From: Polaromonas sp. CG_9.7
GTDB taxonomy: Bacteria > Pseudomonadota > Gammaproteobacteria > Burkholderiales > Burkholderiaceae_C
NCBI RefSeq assembly: GCF_015752205.1
Contig: NZ_JADOVG010000011.1
Span: 62,001-126,000, forward strand
Direction of reading: 5' to 3'
DNA: 64,000 bases
The notes under the pieces were generated by a model, which had not been told where the DNA came from, ran no database searches, and worked only from the letters and a program-made list of their open reading frames with translations. This document shows positions 51,819 through 64,000 of the stretch, piece after piece. Made by a program: the position numbers and the translations under genes. Numbering within the stretch: the first letter of the stretch is position 1; the number at the start of each line of letters is the position of its first letter.

Positions 51819-51907
51819 GGGCTGCGGGACTGGCTTTGCCAGACCGCAGGCGCAGCGCGGCCCCCTCGGGGGGCAGGGAGCCACACGCAGTGGGCGTTCG
51901 TGGGGGC
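51819..51907 (+). repeat. Structured dispersed repeat, copy 2
   Basis: A near-identical copy of the block at 11831-11917, with the same inner hairpin CTGGC-ttt-GCCAG and CCCCCTCGGGGGG. Its GTGGGGGC end lies six bases from the pilU stop codon. It separates pilU from dapE. Confidence 0.85.
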
Positions 51908-51912
51908 CACAT

Positions 51913-53061
51913 TCAGTGCCGGACGTCAAAAGTGATTTCAGTGAACGACGGTTCGTCATCCGGGTCGATACCGGACAAGTCGGCCTTGGCCTTGCCGGCA
52001 ATGAAGTCGTTTTCAAGCCGCCACATCAGGTTGGTCGGCGAATCGGCATTTGCCAGGCCTTCCTTGCGCGTCACCGTGCCGTTGGTGATCAGTTTGGCAA
52101 TATGCTGCTCGAAGGTCTGCGAGCCCTCGGCCATGGATTTTTCCATGGCTTCCTTGACGCCCGAAAAGTCGCCTTTCTCGATCAGCTCCGCCACCAGTTT
52201 GGTATTGAGCATGACTTCCACGGCCGGGATGCGGTCGTTGTTCTGGCTGCGCAGCAGGCGTTGCGAAACCACCGCCTTCAGTGCTGCCGCCAGGTCGCCG
52301 AGCAGGGTCGGACGCACCTCTGCCGGGTAAAAGTTCAGGATGCGGTTGAGCGCCTGGTAGCTGTTGTTGGCATGCATGGTGGCCAGGCACAGGTGACCCG
52401 ACTGCGCATAGGCAATCGCCGCCGACATGGTTTCACGGTCGCGGATCTCGCCGATCATGATCACGTCAGGCGCCTGGCGCAGCGCATTTTTCAGTGCGAC
52501 CTGCAGCGACTGGGTGTCGCTGCCGACTTCGCGCTGGTTGACGACTGACTTCTTGTTGGTGAAGTAATACTCGATCGGGTCTTCAATCGTCAGGATGTGC
52601 CCCGTCGTGGTTTCGTTACGGCGATCGATCATCGAGGCCAGCGTGGTGCTTTTACCAGCGCCAGTGGCGCCCACCATCAGGATCAGACCCCGCTTTTCCA
52701 TGATCAGTTCGCCCAGCAGCGGCGGCAGGTTCAGGCTGGCCAGCGCCGGAATCCTGTTCGGGATGTAGCGAATCACGGCTGCGTGGGTTGTGCGCTGGCG
52801 AAAAGCGCTGATACGGAAATTGCCCAAGCCTTCAACCGGCAGCGCCATGTTGAGTTCGCCGATTTCATCAAGTTCCTCAATGCGCTCGGGGGGCAAAATC
52901 TCGGCCAGCAGGCTGCGACATGCCTCGGCTGGCAGGATTTGCGCATTGATGGGAATGGTGTGTCCGTTGATCTTGATCAACGCCGGCGAGTGCGCCGACA
53001 GGTAAACGTCTGACGCCTTCTTGTCCACCATCAACCGCAGAATTCTTTCCATAGTGCTCAT
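51913..53061 (-). CDS. pilU: Type IV pilus retraction ATPase PilU
   Basis: PilU is a PilT-like hexameric ATPase that aids pilus retraction. The 382-residue protein opens with MERILRLMVDKKASDVYLSA and carries Walker A LMVGATGAGKSTTLASMID. Asp box GHILTIEDPIEYYF, Walker B PDVIMIGEIRDRETMSAA and the His-box GHLCLATMHANN follow. Its length and N-terminus point to PilU rather than PilT (about 345 residues). No pilT or other pilus gene is adjacent; it stands between dapD and dapE. Confidence 0.9.
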   Translation of the reverse strand: MSTMERILRLMVDKKASDVYLSAHSPALIKINGHTIPINAQILPAEACRSLLAEILPPERIEELDEIGELNMALPVEGLGNFRISAFRQRTTHAAVIRYIPNRIPALASLNLPPLLGELIMEKRGLILMVGATGAGKSTTLASMIDRRNETTTGHILTIEDPIEYYFTNKKSVVNQREVGSDTQSLQVALKNALRQAPDVIMIGEIRDRETMSAAIAYAQSGHLCLATMHANNSYQALNRILNFYPAEVRPTLLGDLAAALKAVVSQRLLRSQNNDRIPAVEVMLNTKLVAELIEKGDFSGVKEAMEKSMAEGSQTFEQHIAKLITNGTVTRKEGLANADSPTNLMWRLENDFIAGKAKADLSGIDPDDEPSFTEITFDVRH

Positions 53062-53156
53062 GGTTCAGCTTTCATCAGGGTTGGTTCAAGTGGTTTGCGC
53101 CGCAGGCGCAATGTGTTTGATCCGGCACACGCATGTAGCCCGCTCCAGCCCAGCAG

Positions 53157-53242
53157 GGGCCGCGGAACCGGCTTTGCCGGGCCGCAGGCGCAGCGGCCCC
53201 CTCGGGGGGCAGCGAACCACGCGAAGCGGGGAGCGTGGGGGC
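53157..53242 (+). repeat. Structured dispersed repeat, copy 3
   Basis: The third copy, with outer stem GGGGCCGC/GCGGCCCC and inner CCGGC-ttt-GCCGG. The GTGGGGGC end is five bases from the dapD stop codon. It separates dapD from pilU. Confidence 0.85.
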
Positions 53243-53247
53243 CATTT

Positions 53248-54075
53248 CTAGTCCCGCAGCAAGTCATTCAGGCTGGTCGTTGCGCGGGTCTTGGCGTCCA
53301 CGCGCTTGACGATGACGGCGCAATACAGGCTGTACTTGCCGCCGGCCTTGGGCAGGTTGCCCGACACCACGACCGAGCCGGCCGGAATGCGACCGTAGCT
53401 CACAGTGTCCAGTTCACGGTCGTAAATCGGCGTGCTCTGGCCGATGTACACGCCCATCGAGATCACCGAGTTTTCCTCGACGATCACGCCTTCGACAATT
53501 TCGGAACGTGCGCCGATGAAGCAGTTGTCCTCAATGATGGTCGGGTTCGCCTGCATTGGCTCCAGCACGCCGCCAATGCCGACGCCGCCCGACAGGTGAA
53601 CGTTCTTGCCGATCTGTGCGCAGGAACCGACAGCCGCCCAGGTGTCGACCATCGTGCCTTCATCGACATACGCGCCGATATTGACGTAGCTGGGCATCAG
53701 GATCGCGCCCTTGGCAATGTAGCAGCCGCGGCGTGCCACGGCGGGCGGCACGACGCGAACGCCGGTGGCGCGCATTTCCTGCTCGCTCAGGTGCGAGAAC
53801 TTGGTTTGCACCTTGTCGTAAAAAGCCAGTTCGCCGGCGCGCATCATTTCGTTGTCTTTCAGGCGAAAGCTCAGCAATACGGCTTTTTTCAGCCACTGGT
53901 GGACCGTCCATTGGCCCACGCCTTGGCGGGTGGCGACGCGCATTGTGCCGTTGTTGAGCTGCTCGATGGCGTGCTCGACCGCTTCGAGAACTTCTTTGGG
54001 CGCGGCGGTGGTTGACAGATTGGCACGGTTTTCCCATGCGGCGTCGATGATGGCTTGCAGGTTGTCTTGTGTCAT
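53248..54075 (-). CDS. dapD: Tetrahydrodipicolinate N-succinyltransferase
   Basis: DapD succinylates tetrahydrodipicolinate, committing it to the succinylase branch of lysine/DAP synthesis. The 275-residue protein has the N-terminal helical domain and then a left-handed beta-helix ([39 protein letters not shown]). Start 54075 ([14 protein letters not shown]) is preferred to 54141 because the longer form invades dapC. It follows dapC by 11 bases. Confidence 0.96.
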   Translation of the reverse strand: MTQDNLQAIIDAAWENRANLSTTAAPKEVLEAVEHAIEQLNNGTMRVATRQGVGQWTVHQWLKKAVLLSFRLKDNEMMRAGELAFYDKVQTKFSHLSEQEMRATGVRVVPPAVARRGCYIAKGAILMPSYVNIGAYVDEGTMVDTWAAVGSCAQIGKNVHLSGGVGIGGVLEPMQANPTIIEDNCFIGARSEIVEGVIVEENSVISMGVYIGQSTPIYDRELDTVSYGRIPAGSVVVSGNLPKAGGKYSLYCAVIVKRVDAKTRATTSLNDLLRD

Positions 54076-54086
54076 TTTTGGGTTTC

Positions 54087-55295
54087 TCAGTGAACTTTGG
54101 ATTGAATGAATTGGACGATGCGCCGGGCGGCTTCCACACATTCGGCGGTTTCGGCGACCAGCGCCATTCGGATTCGGCCGGCGCCGGGGTTGAGCCCCTG
54201 CGCATCGCGGGCCAGGTAACTGCCCGGCAGCACGACAACATTGTAAAGAGCCAGCAATTCGCGGGAGAACGCCGTGTCCGAACCATTAAATCCTTCAGGC
54301 ACAGCGGCCCACAGGTAAAAACCAGCGTCGGGCAGGGCCACGTCCATCACCTGCGCCAGCAACGGTGTGACCTGCGCAAACTTCTCACGGTACTGCGTGC
54401 GGTTGTCCACCACATGCGCTTCGTCGGCCCAGGCGGCGATGCTGGCGGTCTGCACGATGGGGCTCATGGCGCTGCCGTGGTAGGTGCGGTAAAGCAAAAA
54501 TGACTTGATGAGGGCCGCGTCACCGGCGACAAAGCCGCTGCGCAGGCCGGGGACGTTGCTGCGCTTGGACAGGCTGGTCAGCGAGATCAGGTTCTTGAAG
54601 TCATGCCTGCCGAGCCTGGCAGCCGCTTCCAGTCCGCCCAGCGGCGGCTCGTCCCGGAAATAAATTTCGCTGTAGCACTCGTCCGAGGCAATCACGAAAC
54701 CGTAACGGTCGCTGAGTTCAAAAAGCAGTTTCCACTCGCCAAGGTCCATCACCGCGCCGGTCGGGTTGCCTGGCGAGCAGACAAACAGCAGCTGGGTTTT
54801 TTCCCACACGGCGGCGGGCACGGCAGCCCAGTCAATGCCGAAGTTACGCGCCGCCTCGCTCGGCGCAAACCACGGCTGCGCGCCGGCCAGCAGCGCCGCG
54901 CCTTCGTAGATTTGATAAAACGGATTGGGGCTGATCACCGTCGCGCCCGGCCGGCTTGGGTCAATGACGGTTTGCGCCAGCGCAAACAGCGCCTCGCGCG
55001 AGCCATTAACTGGCAGGATTTGCGTCGCCGGGTCAACTTTCAGCCCGCCATAGCGCCGGGCCAGCCAGTCGCTCATGGTCTGGCGCAGCTTGGGCTCGCC
55101 CAGCGTGCCGGGGTAGCTGGCCAAGCCCGCCAGGCTGCCGGTCAGTGCATCCTTGATGAGCTGCGGCGTGGCATGGCGCGGCTCGCCAATGCCCAGGCTG
55201 ATGGGTTTGTAGGCTGGATTGGGGGTGATGTCGGCATGCAAGTGACGCAGCCGCTCGAAGGGGTAAGGCTGAAGGCGGGAAAGCAGGGGATTCAT
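54087..55295 (-). CDS. dapC: N-succinyldiaminopimelate aminotransferase
   Basis: DapC transaminates N-succinyl-2-amino-6-oxopimelate. This 402-residue fold-type I PLP enzyme has the motifs [30 protein letters not shown] and the Schiff-base Lys in [19 protein letters not shown] specific role as DapC rather than ArgD/AspC rests on its position directly upstream of dapD and the family text [16 protein letters not shown]. It is the first gene of the dap unit. Confidence 0.92.
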   Translation of the reverse strand: MNPLLSRLQPYPFERLRHLHADITPNPAYKPISLGIGEPRHATPQLIKDALTGSLAGLASYPGTLGEPKLRQTMSDWLARRYGGLKVDPATQILPVNGSREALFALAQTVIDPSRPGATVISPNPFYQIYEGAALLAGAQPWFAPSEAARNFGIDWAAVPAAVWEKTQLLFVCSPGNPTGAVMDLGEWKLLFELSDRYGFVIASDECYSEIYFRDEPPLGGLEAAARLGRHDFKNLISLTSLSKRSNVPGLRSGFVAGDAALIKSFLLYRTYHGSAMSPIVQTASIAAWADEAHVVDNRTQYREKFAQVTPLLAQVMDVALPDAGFYLWAAVPEGFNGSDTAFSRELLALYNVVVLPGSYLARDAQGLNPGAGRIRMALVAETAECVEAARRIVQFIQSKVH

Positions 55296-55729
55296 GGGTC
55301 GCGATTATCCACCGGTCACCTGCTGTGCCTTCATAGGTCTGCTGCGGTATCTGCTCCGCCCTCCCGCCGTCGGTTTTCTGCTGGATATGTATCTTGGTGT
55401 CAGCCAGCAGGACGCCAGGAAACGGGACAATAGTGGACAATTTCAGCGCCTGATTTTATATGAATTACTATGAATTAAATAGCAGTAAGCGTAACAGCTG
55501 CAAGCGCCAATGGCATATTTGACTTTATAAATGGTGTGTCTTTCAATGCAGGGTCTTGCCGCATGTACAGAGGCCACGACCTGAGGCTGTTTTGGGCCTC
55601 ACGGCTCTAAAAATAACCCTGCGCTCGGGTAACATTACTGACCGTGTGCCGCCTGACCGTAGCGCTGCGGATTCACAAGCGTCAAAAGTATCAACGCATT
55701 AGCCTCAGGCTCAACAACACAGGTCAGCC
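55296..55729. other. Intergenic region between dapC and smc
   Basis: This 434-bp divergent region should hold promoters for both dapC and smc. I see TTGACT at 55521-55526 without a good -10 and a short repeat copy at 55465-55490. An imperfect GC hairpin around 55571-55606 (GAGGCC...GGGCCTC) is also visible. No credible small ORF or RNA gene is recognised. Confidence 0.4.
55465..55490. repeat. Short palindromic repeat copy upstream of smc
   Basis: TTACTAT-gaattaa-ATAGCAGTAA, followed by GC, is a near-perfect palindrome of the dispersed family. Confidence 0.65.
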
Positions 55730-58700
55730 GTGCGTCTCAATTCGATCAAGTTAGCTGGTTTCAAGTCCTTTGCCGACCCAACCCATTTCCAGCTGCCGGG
55801 CCAGCTCGTTGGCGTGGTCGGGCCCAACGGTTGCGGCAAGTCCAACATCATGGACGCCGTGCGCTGGGTGCTGGGCGAATCCAAAGCGTCGGAGCTGCGC
55901 GGCGAGTCGATGCAGGACGTGATCTTCAGCGGCACCACCACCCGCAAGTCGGCCAGCCGCGCCAGCGTCGAGCTGGTGTTTGACAACGCCGACCACCGGG
56001 CCGGCGGCCAGTGGGGCCAGTACGAGGAAATCGCCGTCAAGCGCGTGTTGACGCGGGACGGCACGTCGAGCTACTACCTCAACAACCAGCCGGTGCGCCG
56101 CCGCGATGTGCAGGACGTGTTCCTCGGCACCGGGCTGGGACCGCGCGCCTACGCCATCATCGGCCAGGGCACGATCAGCCGCATCATCGAATCCAAGCCC
56201 GAGGAGCTGCGCCTGTTCCTCGAAGAAGCCGCCGGCGTGTCCAAGTACAAGGAGCGCCGCCGCGAAACCGCCAACCGCTTGAGCGACACGCGCGAAAATC
56301 TCATCCGTGTCGACGACATCCTGCGTGAACTCAATGCCAATCTGGAGCGGCTTGAAAAACAGGCCGAAGTCGCCCTGCGCTACAACACGCTGCAGGCCGC
56401 TGGCACGCTGAAGCAGCACCAGCTGTGGTTTTTGAAGCGCGCCGAGAGCGAAGCCGACCAGGCCAAAGTCCGGCTGGAAGCCGAAAAATCGGTCAATGAC
56501 CTGGAAAGCCGCGTGGCTGATTTGCGCCATGTTGAAGCCGACCTGGAAACCATCCGCCAGGCGCACTATGCGGCCGGCGACCAGGTGAACCAGGTGCAGG
56601 GCCGGCTGTATGAGGCCAGCGCCGAGGTCAGCCGGCTGGAGGCGGAAATCCGTTTCGTGGTCGATGGCCGGCTGCGCGTCGAGCAGCGCCTGGTCCAGTT
56701 GAAAGAGCAATCCGCCCAGTGGGCCACGCGCGGCGAAGACGCGTCGGTCGAGTCGGAAAGCCTGGCCGGGCAGGCCTTTGACGCCGAGGAACAAGCCGAA
56801 CTGCTGGCCGCCCAGCTGGAAGAACAGCAGGACCAGCTGCCGGCACTTGAGGAAGCACTGCGCCAGGCCCAGGCCACGGCGAATGCGCAGCGCGCCGGTG
56901 TGACGCAGGTGCAGCAGCAACTCCAGGTGCTGGCCGCCGAACAGCGCCATGTCGAAGAGCAACTGCGCACGCTCGGCCTGCGCCATGAGCGACTGTCGGC
57001 GGACCGCAAGGCGCTTGATGCGCCCGACGAGGCACGGCTGGCCAGCCTGAATTTGCAACTCGATGATGCGCGCGAAGCGCAGTCCGTGGCGCAGGCCCGT
57101 TTGCAGGCGCTGACCGAAGCCGTGCCGCAACTGGACGACGCGCGGCGTTCGCTTCAACAGGCGGCCAATGCCGAATCGGCCAGGCGCGCCGAGCTGTCGG
57201 CGAAGCTGGAGGCGCTCAAGGCGCTGCAGGAAAAAGTCAGGACCGACGGCAAGCTCAGGCCTTGGCTGGCCCGGCACGGGCTTGAAAATCTGCAGGGCCT
57301 GTGGAGCCGCCTTTACATCGAGCAGGGCTGGGAAAACGCGCTGGAAGCGGCGCTGCGCGAGCGCCTGGGCGCGCTGGAAGTCAGCCGGCTCGACATCGTG
57401 CGCGGTTTTGCCGGCACCGACGCGCGCGGCCAGGCGCAGGGGCCGCCCGCCAAGCTGTCGTTCTACACGCCGCCGCAGGCCGGCGTGCCAGGCCGCGCCC
57501 GGCCGGCAGGGCTTCTCAAGCCATTGGCCGACCTGCTTCGGCTGAACGATGCCGGGCTGTCGGCGCTGCTGGACGACTGGCTGGACGGCTGCTTCACCGC
57601 GCCGACGCTGGACGACGCCCTGGCCGCGCGCGAACGGCTGGAGCCGGGCGAGACGATCTACGTCATGGGCGGCCATGCCATCACAAGGCACAGCGTGAGT
57701 TTTTATGCGCCCGATTCAGAGCAGGCCGGCTTGCTGGCGCGTGCGCAGGAGATCGACAACCTGGAAAAAAGCCTGCGTGCGCAATTGCTGATCAGCGAGG
57801 AAGCCCGGGCGGCGCTGGCGCGTGCCGAAGCCAGCTATCTGGACGCCAGCCAGCGCCTGGCAACGGCCCGGCGCGAAGCGGGCGAGGGCCAGAACCAGAG
57901 CCATGCGCTGCAGGTCGAGGTGCTGCGCTTGACGCAACTGGCCGAGCAGGCGCGCGCGCGCAGCCAGCAGCTCCAGGCCGACATGGCCGAAATCGAACCC
58001 CAGCTTGAGGAGTTGCAGGAGCGCAAGATCACTGCCGAAGGCCGGTTTGAAGAACTCGACATGCAACTGGCCGACAGCCAGGAGCGCCACGCCCAGCTGG
58101 AAGACCGGGTGATTGCTGCCGAGCGTCGGCGGGCCGAATCGCGCGAGCAGCAGCGCACGCTGGAGCGCCAGCTGCAGGAAGCGCAGTTTGCGCTGCGCAC
58201 CCTGGCATCGCGGCGCGAGGAACTGGCGCGCTCCATCGCCATTGCCGCCGCCCAGGCGTCGTCGATTGCCGCCGAAGAAGGCCGTGCCCAGGATGAACTG
58301 GCGCGGCTGAGCGATGCCGCAGCGCAGGGCGGGCTTCAGGATGCGCTGAATGCCAAGGTCGCGCGCGACGCCGAGTTGCTGGCCCAGCGCAGCCAGTACG
58401 ACGACCTGACGCACCGGCTGCGCAGCAGCGACGAGCGCCGCGCCGCTCTGGAGCGCGAACTCGATCCGCTGCGCCAGCGCATCACCGAATTCCAGCTCAA
58501 AGAGCAAGCCGCGCGGCTGGGTTTCGAGCAATATGCCCAGCTGCTGCTTGACGCGCAGGCCGATCTTCAGGCGGTCCAGGCGTCCATCGAGTCCGGCAAT
58601 GTGCGCATCAGCGGGCTGCAGGGCGAAATCGACCGCATCCAGCGCGACATCCACGCGCTGGGCGCGGTGAACCTGGCCGCGCTCGACGAACTGGGCATTG

Positions 58701-59275
58701 CCCGGGAACGCAAGCAGTTCCTCGATGCGCAGTCGGCCGACCTGAACGAGGCCATGGCGACGCTGGAAGACGCGATTCGCAAGATCGACATGGAAACGCG
58801 CGATTTGCTCTCCAGCACGTTTGACGCCGTCAATGGCCACTTTGGCCGCATGTTCCCCGAGCTGTTCGGCGGCGGCAATGCCCGGCTGGTGATGACCGGC
58901 GAGGAAATCCTGGACGCCGGCGTGCAGGTCATGGCGCAGCCGCCGGGCAAGAAAAACCAGACCATCCACCTGCTCTCGGGCGGTGAAAAGGCGCTGACCG
59001 CGATTGCGCTGGTGTTCGCGATTTTCCAGCTCAACCCGGCGCCGTTTTGCCTGCTCGACGAGGTCGATGCGCCGCTCGACGATGCCAACACCGAACGGTA
59101 TGCCAAACTCGTGTCCAGCATGAGCAAGCAAACCCAGTTTTTATTCATCAGCCACAACAAGATCGCCATGGAAATGGCCGAGCAATTGATTGGCGTGACC
59201 ATGCAGGAGCAGGGCGTTTCCCGCATCGTCGCCGTCGACATGCAGGCCGCCCTGGGACTTGCCGAAATAGCCTGA
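55730..59275 (+). CDS. smc: Chromosome segregation protein SMC
   Basis: SMC forms the condensin ATPase that compacts and separates chromosomes. The 1181-residue protein starts with GTG 55730 (the first start in frame after the gap, giving MRLNSIKLAGFKSF). It has Walker A VGPNGCGKSNIMDAVRW, long coiled coils (about 170-500 and 670-1000) and a hinge (about 510-660). The C-terminal head carries LLSGGEKALTAIAL and the D-box LLDEVDAPLDDANTERY. No scpA or scpB is adjacent. zipA starts 15 bases after its stop. Confidence 0.96.
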   Translation: MRLNSIKLAGFKSFADPTHFQLPGQLVGVVGPNGCGKSNIMDAVRWVLGESKASELRGESMQDVIFSGTTTRKSASRASVELVFDNADHRAGGQWGQYEEIAVKRVLTRDGTSSYYLNNQPVRRRDVQDVFLGTGLGPRAYAIIGQGTISRIIESKPEELRLFLEEAAGVSKYKERRRETANRLSDTRENLIRVDDILRELNANLERLEKQAEVALRYNTLQAAGTLKQHQLWFLKRAESEADQAKVRLEAEKSVNDLESRVADLRHVEADLETIRQAHYAAGDQVNQVQGRLYEASAEVSRLEAEIRFVVDGRLRVEQRLVQLKEQSAQWATRGEDASVESESLAGQAFDAEEQAELLAAQLEEQQDQLPALEEALRQAQATANAQRAGVTQVQQQLQVLAAEQRHVEEQLRTLGLRHERLSADRKALDAPDEARLASLNLQLDDAREAQSVAQARLQALTEAVPQLDDARRSLQQAANAESARRAELSAKLEALKALQEKVRTDGKLRPWLARHGLENLQGLWSRLYIEQGWENALEAALRERLGALEVSRLDIVRGFAGTDARGQAQGPPAKLSFYTPPQAGVPGRARPAGLLKPLADLLRLNDAGLSALLDDWLDGCFTAPTLDDALAARERLEPGETIYVMGGHAITRHSVSFYAPDSEQAGLLARAQEIDNLEKSLRAQLLISEEARAALARAEASYLDASQRLATARREAGEGQNQSHALQVEVLRLTQLAEQARARSQQLQADMAEIEPQLEELQERKITAEGRFEELDMQLADSQERHAQLEDRVIAAERRRAESREQQRTLERQLQEAQFALRTLASRREELARSIAIAAAQASSIAAEEGRAQDELARLSDAAAQGGLQDALNAKVARDAELLAQRSQYDDLTHRLRSSDERRAALERELDPLRQRITEFQLKEQAARLGFEQYAQLLLDAQADLQAVQASIESGNVRISGLQGEIDRIQRDIHALGAVNLAALDELGIARERKQFLDAQSADLNEAMATLEDAIRKIDMETRDLLSSTFDAVNGHFGRMFPELFGGGNARLVMTGEEILDAGVQVMAQPPGKKNQTIHLLSGGEKALTAIALVFAIFQLNPAPFCLLDEVDAPLDDANTERYAKLVSSMSKQTQFLFISHNKIAMEMAEQLIGVTMQEQGVSRIVAVDMQAALGLAEIA

Positions 59276-59289
59276 ACCCATCAAACATC

Positions 59290-62560
<3,271 letters not shown>

Positions 62561-62864
62561 AGCTGGCTTCAAATTTTCTTGTCGGTTGGATTAACCGCAT
62601 GCGTAATTCGGCGCTTCGCTTTGCTGCTATTAAAAATGCAGCTGCTTGCATCCATCTTTATTACGTTGGCGGTTGTTTTCATTAAAAATTTTCAATGGAG
62701 AAGCGGCGTGCGCGAAGTACTTTGCCGGTTGGGGACTTACGAGATCCTCTGGTGCTCGCTTACAAGCGGCTGAAGGCACGGCCACTAAGGTTGTCAACTT
62801 GTGCTTCACCTCTCGGTGTTGCTGCAAACACAATTTCAATCGGCAACTTCAAAGGAAACCCACC
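62561..62864. other. Intergenic region after ligA
   Basis: This 304-bp gap holds one clear short repeat copy (62621-62650) and an AT-rich stretch around 62670-62700 that may carry the promoter of the dehydrogenase gene. A ribosome binding site AAGGAAA is at 62851-62857. A 64-residue open frame here overlaps the repeat and has no gene-like features. Confidence 0.45.
62621..62650. repeat. Short palindromic repeat copy downstream of ligA
   Basis: TTGCTGCTATTAAAAATGCA followed by GCTGCTTGCA matches the intergenic form of the dispersed family. Confidence 0.65.
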
Positions 62865-64000
62865 ATGAAAGCACTCGTCTATCAAGGTCCGCGCGACGTC
62901 CGCGTCAAGGAGGTGCCCGATGCCAAAATCGAACGACCCACCGATGTGCTGGTCAGGATCACCGTGACCAACATTTGCGGTTCTGACCTGCACATGTATG
63001 AAGGCCGTACCGATATGGAGACTGGCCGTATCCTGGGGCACGAAAATCTTGGCGAAGTGGTTGAAGTGGGCAACGCGGTCGATCGGATCAAAATCGGCGA
63101 CCGGGTCTGCCTGCCGTTCAACATTGGCTGCGGCTTTTGCAAGAATTGCGAGCGTGGCTTAACCGGTTTTTGCCTCACCGCCAACCCGGGAACGGCAGGC
63201 GCGGCATATGGATTTGCCGGCATGGGCCCGTACAGCGGTGGTCAGGCTGAATACCTGCGTGTTCCCTATGCCGACTTCAACTGCCTGAAGTTGCCGCCCG
63301 ACGCGCAGGAGAAGGAAAATGACTATGTGATGCTGTCCGACATCTTTCCGACCGGTTACCACGCCACCGAGCTGGCTGGTGTTCGACCGGGCGAGTCAGT
63401 GGTCATCTACGGCGCGGGACCGGTCGGCCTGATGGCCGCGTATTCTGCGGCGATCAAGGGTGCCGGCAAGATCATGGTGGTCGATACGCATAAGGACCGC
63501 CTGGCTTTGGCAGAGAAAGCCGGCGCTATTCCCATCGACGACTCCGACGGTTCATGCGTCGACCAGATTCTGGCGCTGACGAAAGGCCAGGGTGCTGACC
63601 GTGGGTGCGAGTGCGTGGGCTACCAGTGTTGCGACAAGCATCGCAACGAAGTACCTAACCTGACCATGAACAACCTTGTGAAAACAGTGCGGGCGACCGG
63701 TGGCATCGGCGTGGTTGGCGTCTTTATTGCTCAAGACCCGGGCGCCAAGGACGATCTGGCAAAGCAGGGGCAACTGGCATTTGACTTTGGCCAGTTCTGG
63801 ATGAAAGGCCAAAAGATAGGCACGGGACAGGCCAATGTCAAGGCCTATAACCGTCCGTTGCGCGACTTGATCGAGGCTGGCAAGGCCAAGCCATCGTTTA
63901 TCGTTTCGCATGAGTTGCCGCTGGACCAAGCGCCTGAAGCCTACAAGAATTTCGATGAGCGCAAGGATGGCTGGACCAAAGTGCTCCTGCGGCCGGGCAC
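62865..64000 (+). CDS. Zinc-dependent dehydrogenase, glutathione-independent formaldehyde dehydrogenase-like (3' end cut by window)
   Basis: About 378 residues are visible, with the frame open to the window edge; probably only a few residues are missing. Catalytic zinc ligands appear as Cys38 in NICGSDLHMYEGR and His59 in GHENLGEVVEVG. The structural zinc has the Cys set of NIGCGFCKNCERGLTGFC. The Rossmann motif YGAGPVGLMAAYSA binds NAD. The family insert DRGCECVGYQCC and the C-terminal part resemble Pseudomonas-type formaldehyde dehydrogenase (FdhA). It may oxidise formaldehyde or another short aldehyde or alcohol. The ATG follows a clear AAGGAAA site. Confidence 0.85.
   Translation, partial: MKALVYQGPRDVRVKEVPDAKIERPTDVLVRITVTNICGSDLHMYEGRTDMETGRILGHENLGEVVEVGNAVDRIKIGDRVCLPFNIGCGFCKNCERGLTGFCLTANPGTAGAAYGFAGMGPYSGGQAEYLRVPYADFNCLKLPPDAQEKENDYVMLSDIFPTGYHATELAGVRPGESVVIYGAGPVGLMAAYSAAIKGAGKIMVVDTHKDRLALAEKAGAIPIDDSDGSCVDQILALTKGQGADRGCECVGYQCCDKHRNEVPNLTMNNLVKTVRATGGIGVVGVFIAQDPGAKDDLAKQGQLAFDFGQFWMKGQKIGTGQANVKAYNRPLRDLIEAGKAKPSFIVSHELPLDQAPEAYKNFDERKDGWTKVLLRPG

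Noticed and set aside
55751..57691. 646-codon open frame antisense to smc
   Set aside because: Mirror of an Ala/Glu/Gln-rich coiled coil at high GC; no recognisable domain.
62579..62773. 64-codon open frame after ligA
   Set aside because: It consists partly of a dispersed repeat copy and lacks a ribosome binding site.

Overview
The window is a chromosomal segment of about 60% GC from a betaproteobacterium, most likely Burkholderiales/Comamonadaceae close to Polaromonas, Rhodoferax or Acidovorax. The evidence is the gene order (uppS-cdsA-dxr-rseP-bamA-skp-lpxD-fabZ-lpxA-lpxB-rnhB; smc-zipA-ligA; dapC-dapD-pilU-dapE-prmB), a lipoyl-domain LpdA, a betaproteobacterial proteasome homologue, and two dispersed repeat families that I associate with comamonads. 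I see no rRNA, tRNA, CRISPR, transposase or prophage. Nearly all of the window is core metabolism and envelope biogenesis.

Layout. 1-11.8 kb (+): isoprenoid, phospholipid, outer-membrane protein and lipid A genes in one tightly packed, often overlapping operon, ending in rnhB and a SpoU methyltransferase. 11.8-17.5 kb (+): a structured repeat, a TATAAT box and a hairpin-rich leader precede carA-carB, followed by greA and a small membrane protein. 17.5-21.7 kb (-): folD and a FixJ-type response regulator with a large PAS sensor kinase. This two-component pair diverges from 22-29 kb (+), the pyruvate dehydrogenase operon aceE-aceF-[BPH protease]-lpdA. 29-34.2 kb: an NlpC/P60 hydrolase (-), a PQQ-type sugar dehydrogenase, an MlaE/MlaD-type lipid transport pair without its ATPase, a lipoprotein and an orphan. 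34.4-37.6 kb (+): an orphan coupled to a YegD-like Hsp70, a phasin and a DUF2721 membrane protein.

37.8-44.5 kb: an HpaB/AbfD-fold flavoenzyme (-) diverges from a TetR regulator, an AidB-like acyl-CoA dehydrogenase and an isochorismatase-family hydrolase (+), with a clear inverted repeat between the divergent genes. An SbmA/YddA-like ABC exporter (-) closes this section. 44.8-49.5 kb: prpE (+) with a good terminator, then a small hydrophobic protein and a YheS-type ABC-F ATPase (-). 49.5-55.3 kb (-): the lysine/diaminopimelate cluster dapC-dapD-pilU-dapE-prmB, interrupted twice by the same structured repeat. 55.7-64 kb (+): smc-zipA-ligA and an almost complete formaldehyde-dehydrogenase-like zinc alcohol dehydrogenase running off the end.

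The most notable observations are: a proteasome-like Ntn hydrolase translationally coupled inside the PDH operon; a short palindromic repeat family found both between genes and inside reading frames of housekeeping genes; a longer multi-hairpin repeat that abuts stop codons in the dap cluster; a nested hairpin in the carAB leader; and an AbfD-like enzyme that lacks two of the expected iron-sulfur ligands but carries a cysteine-rich tail.
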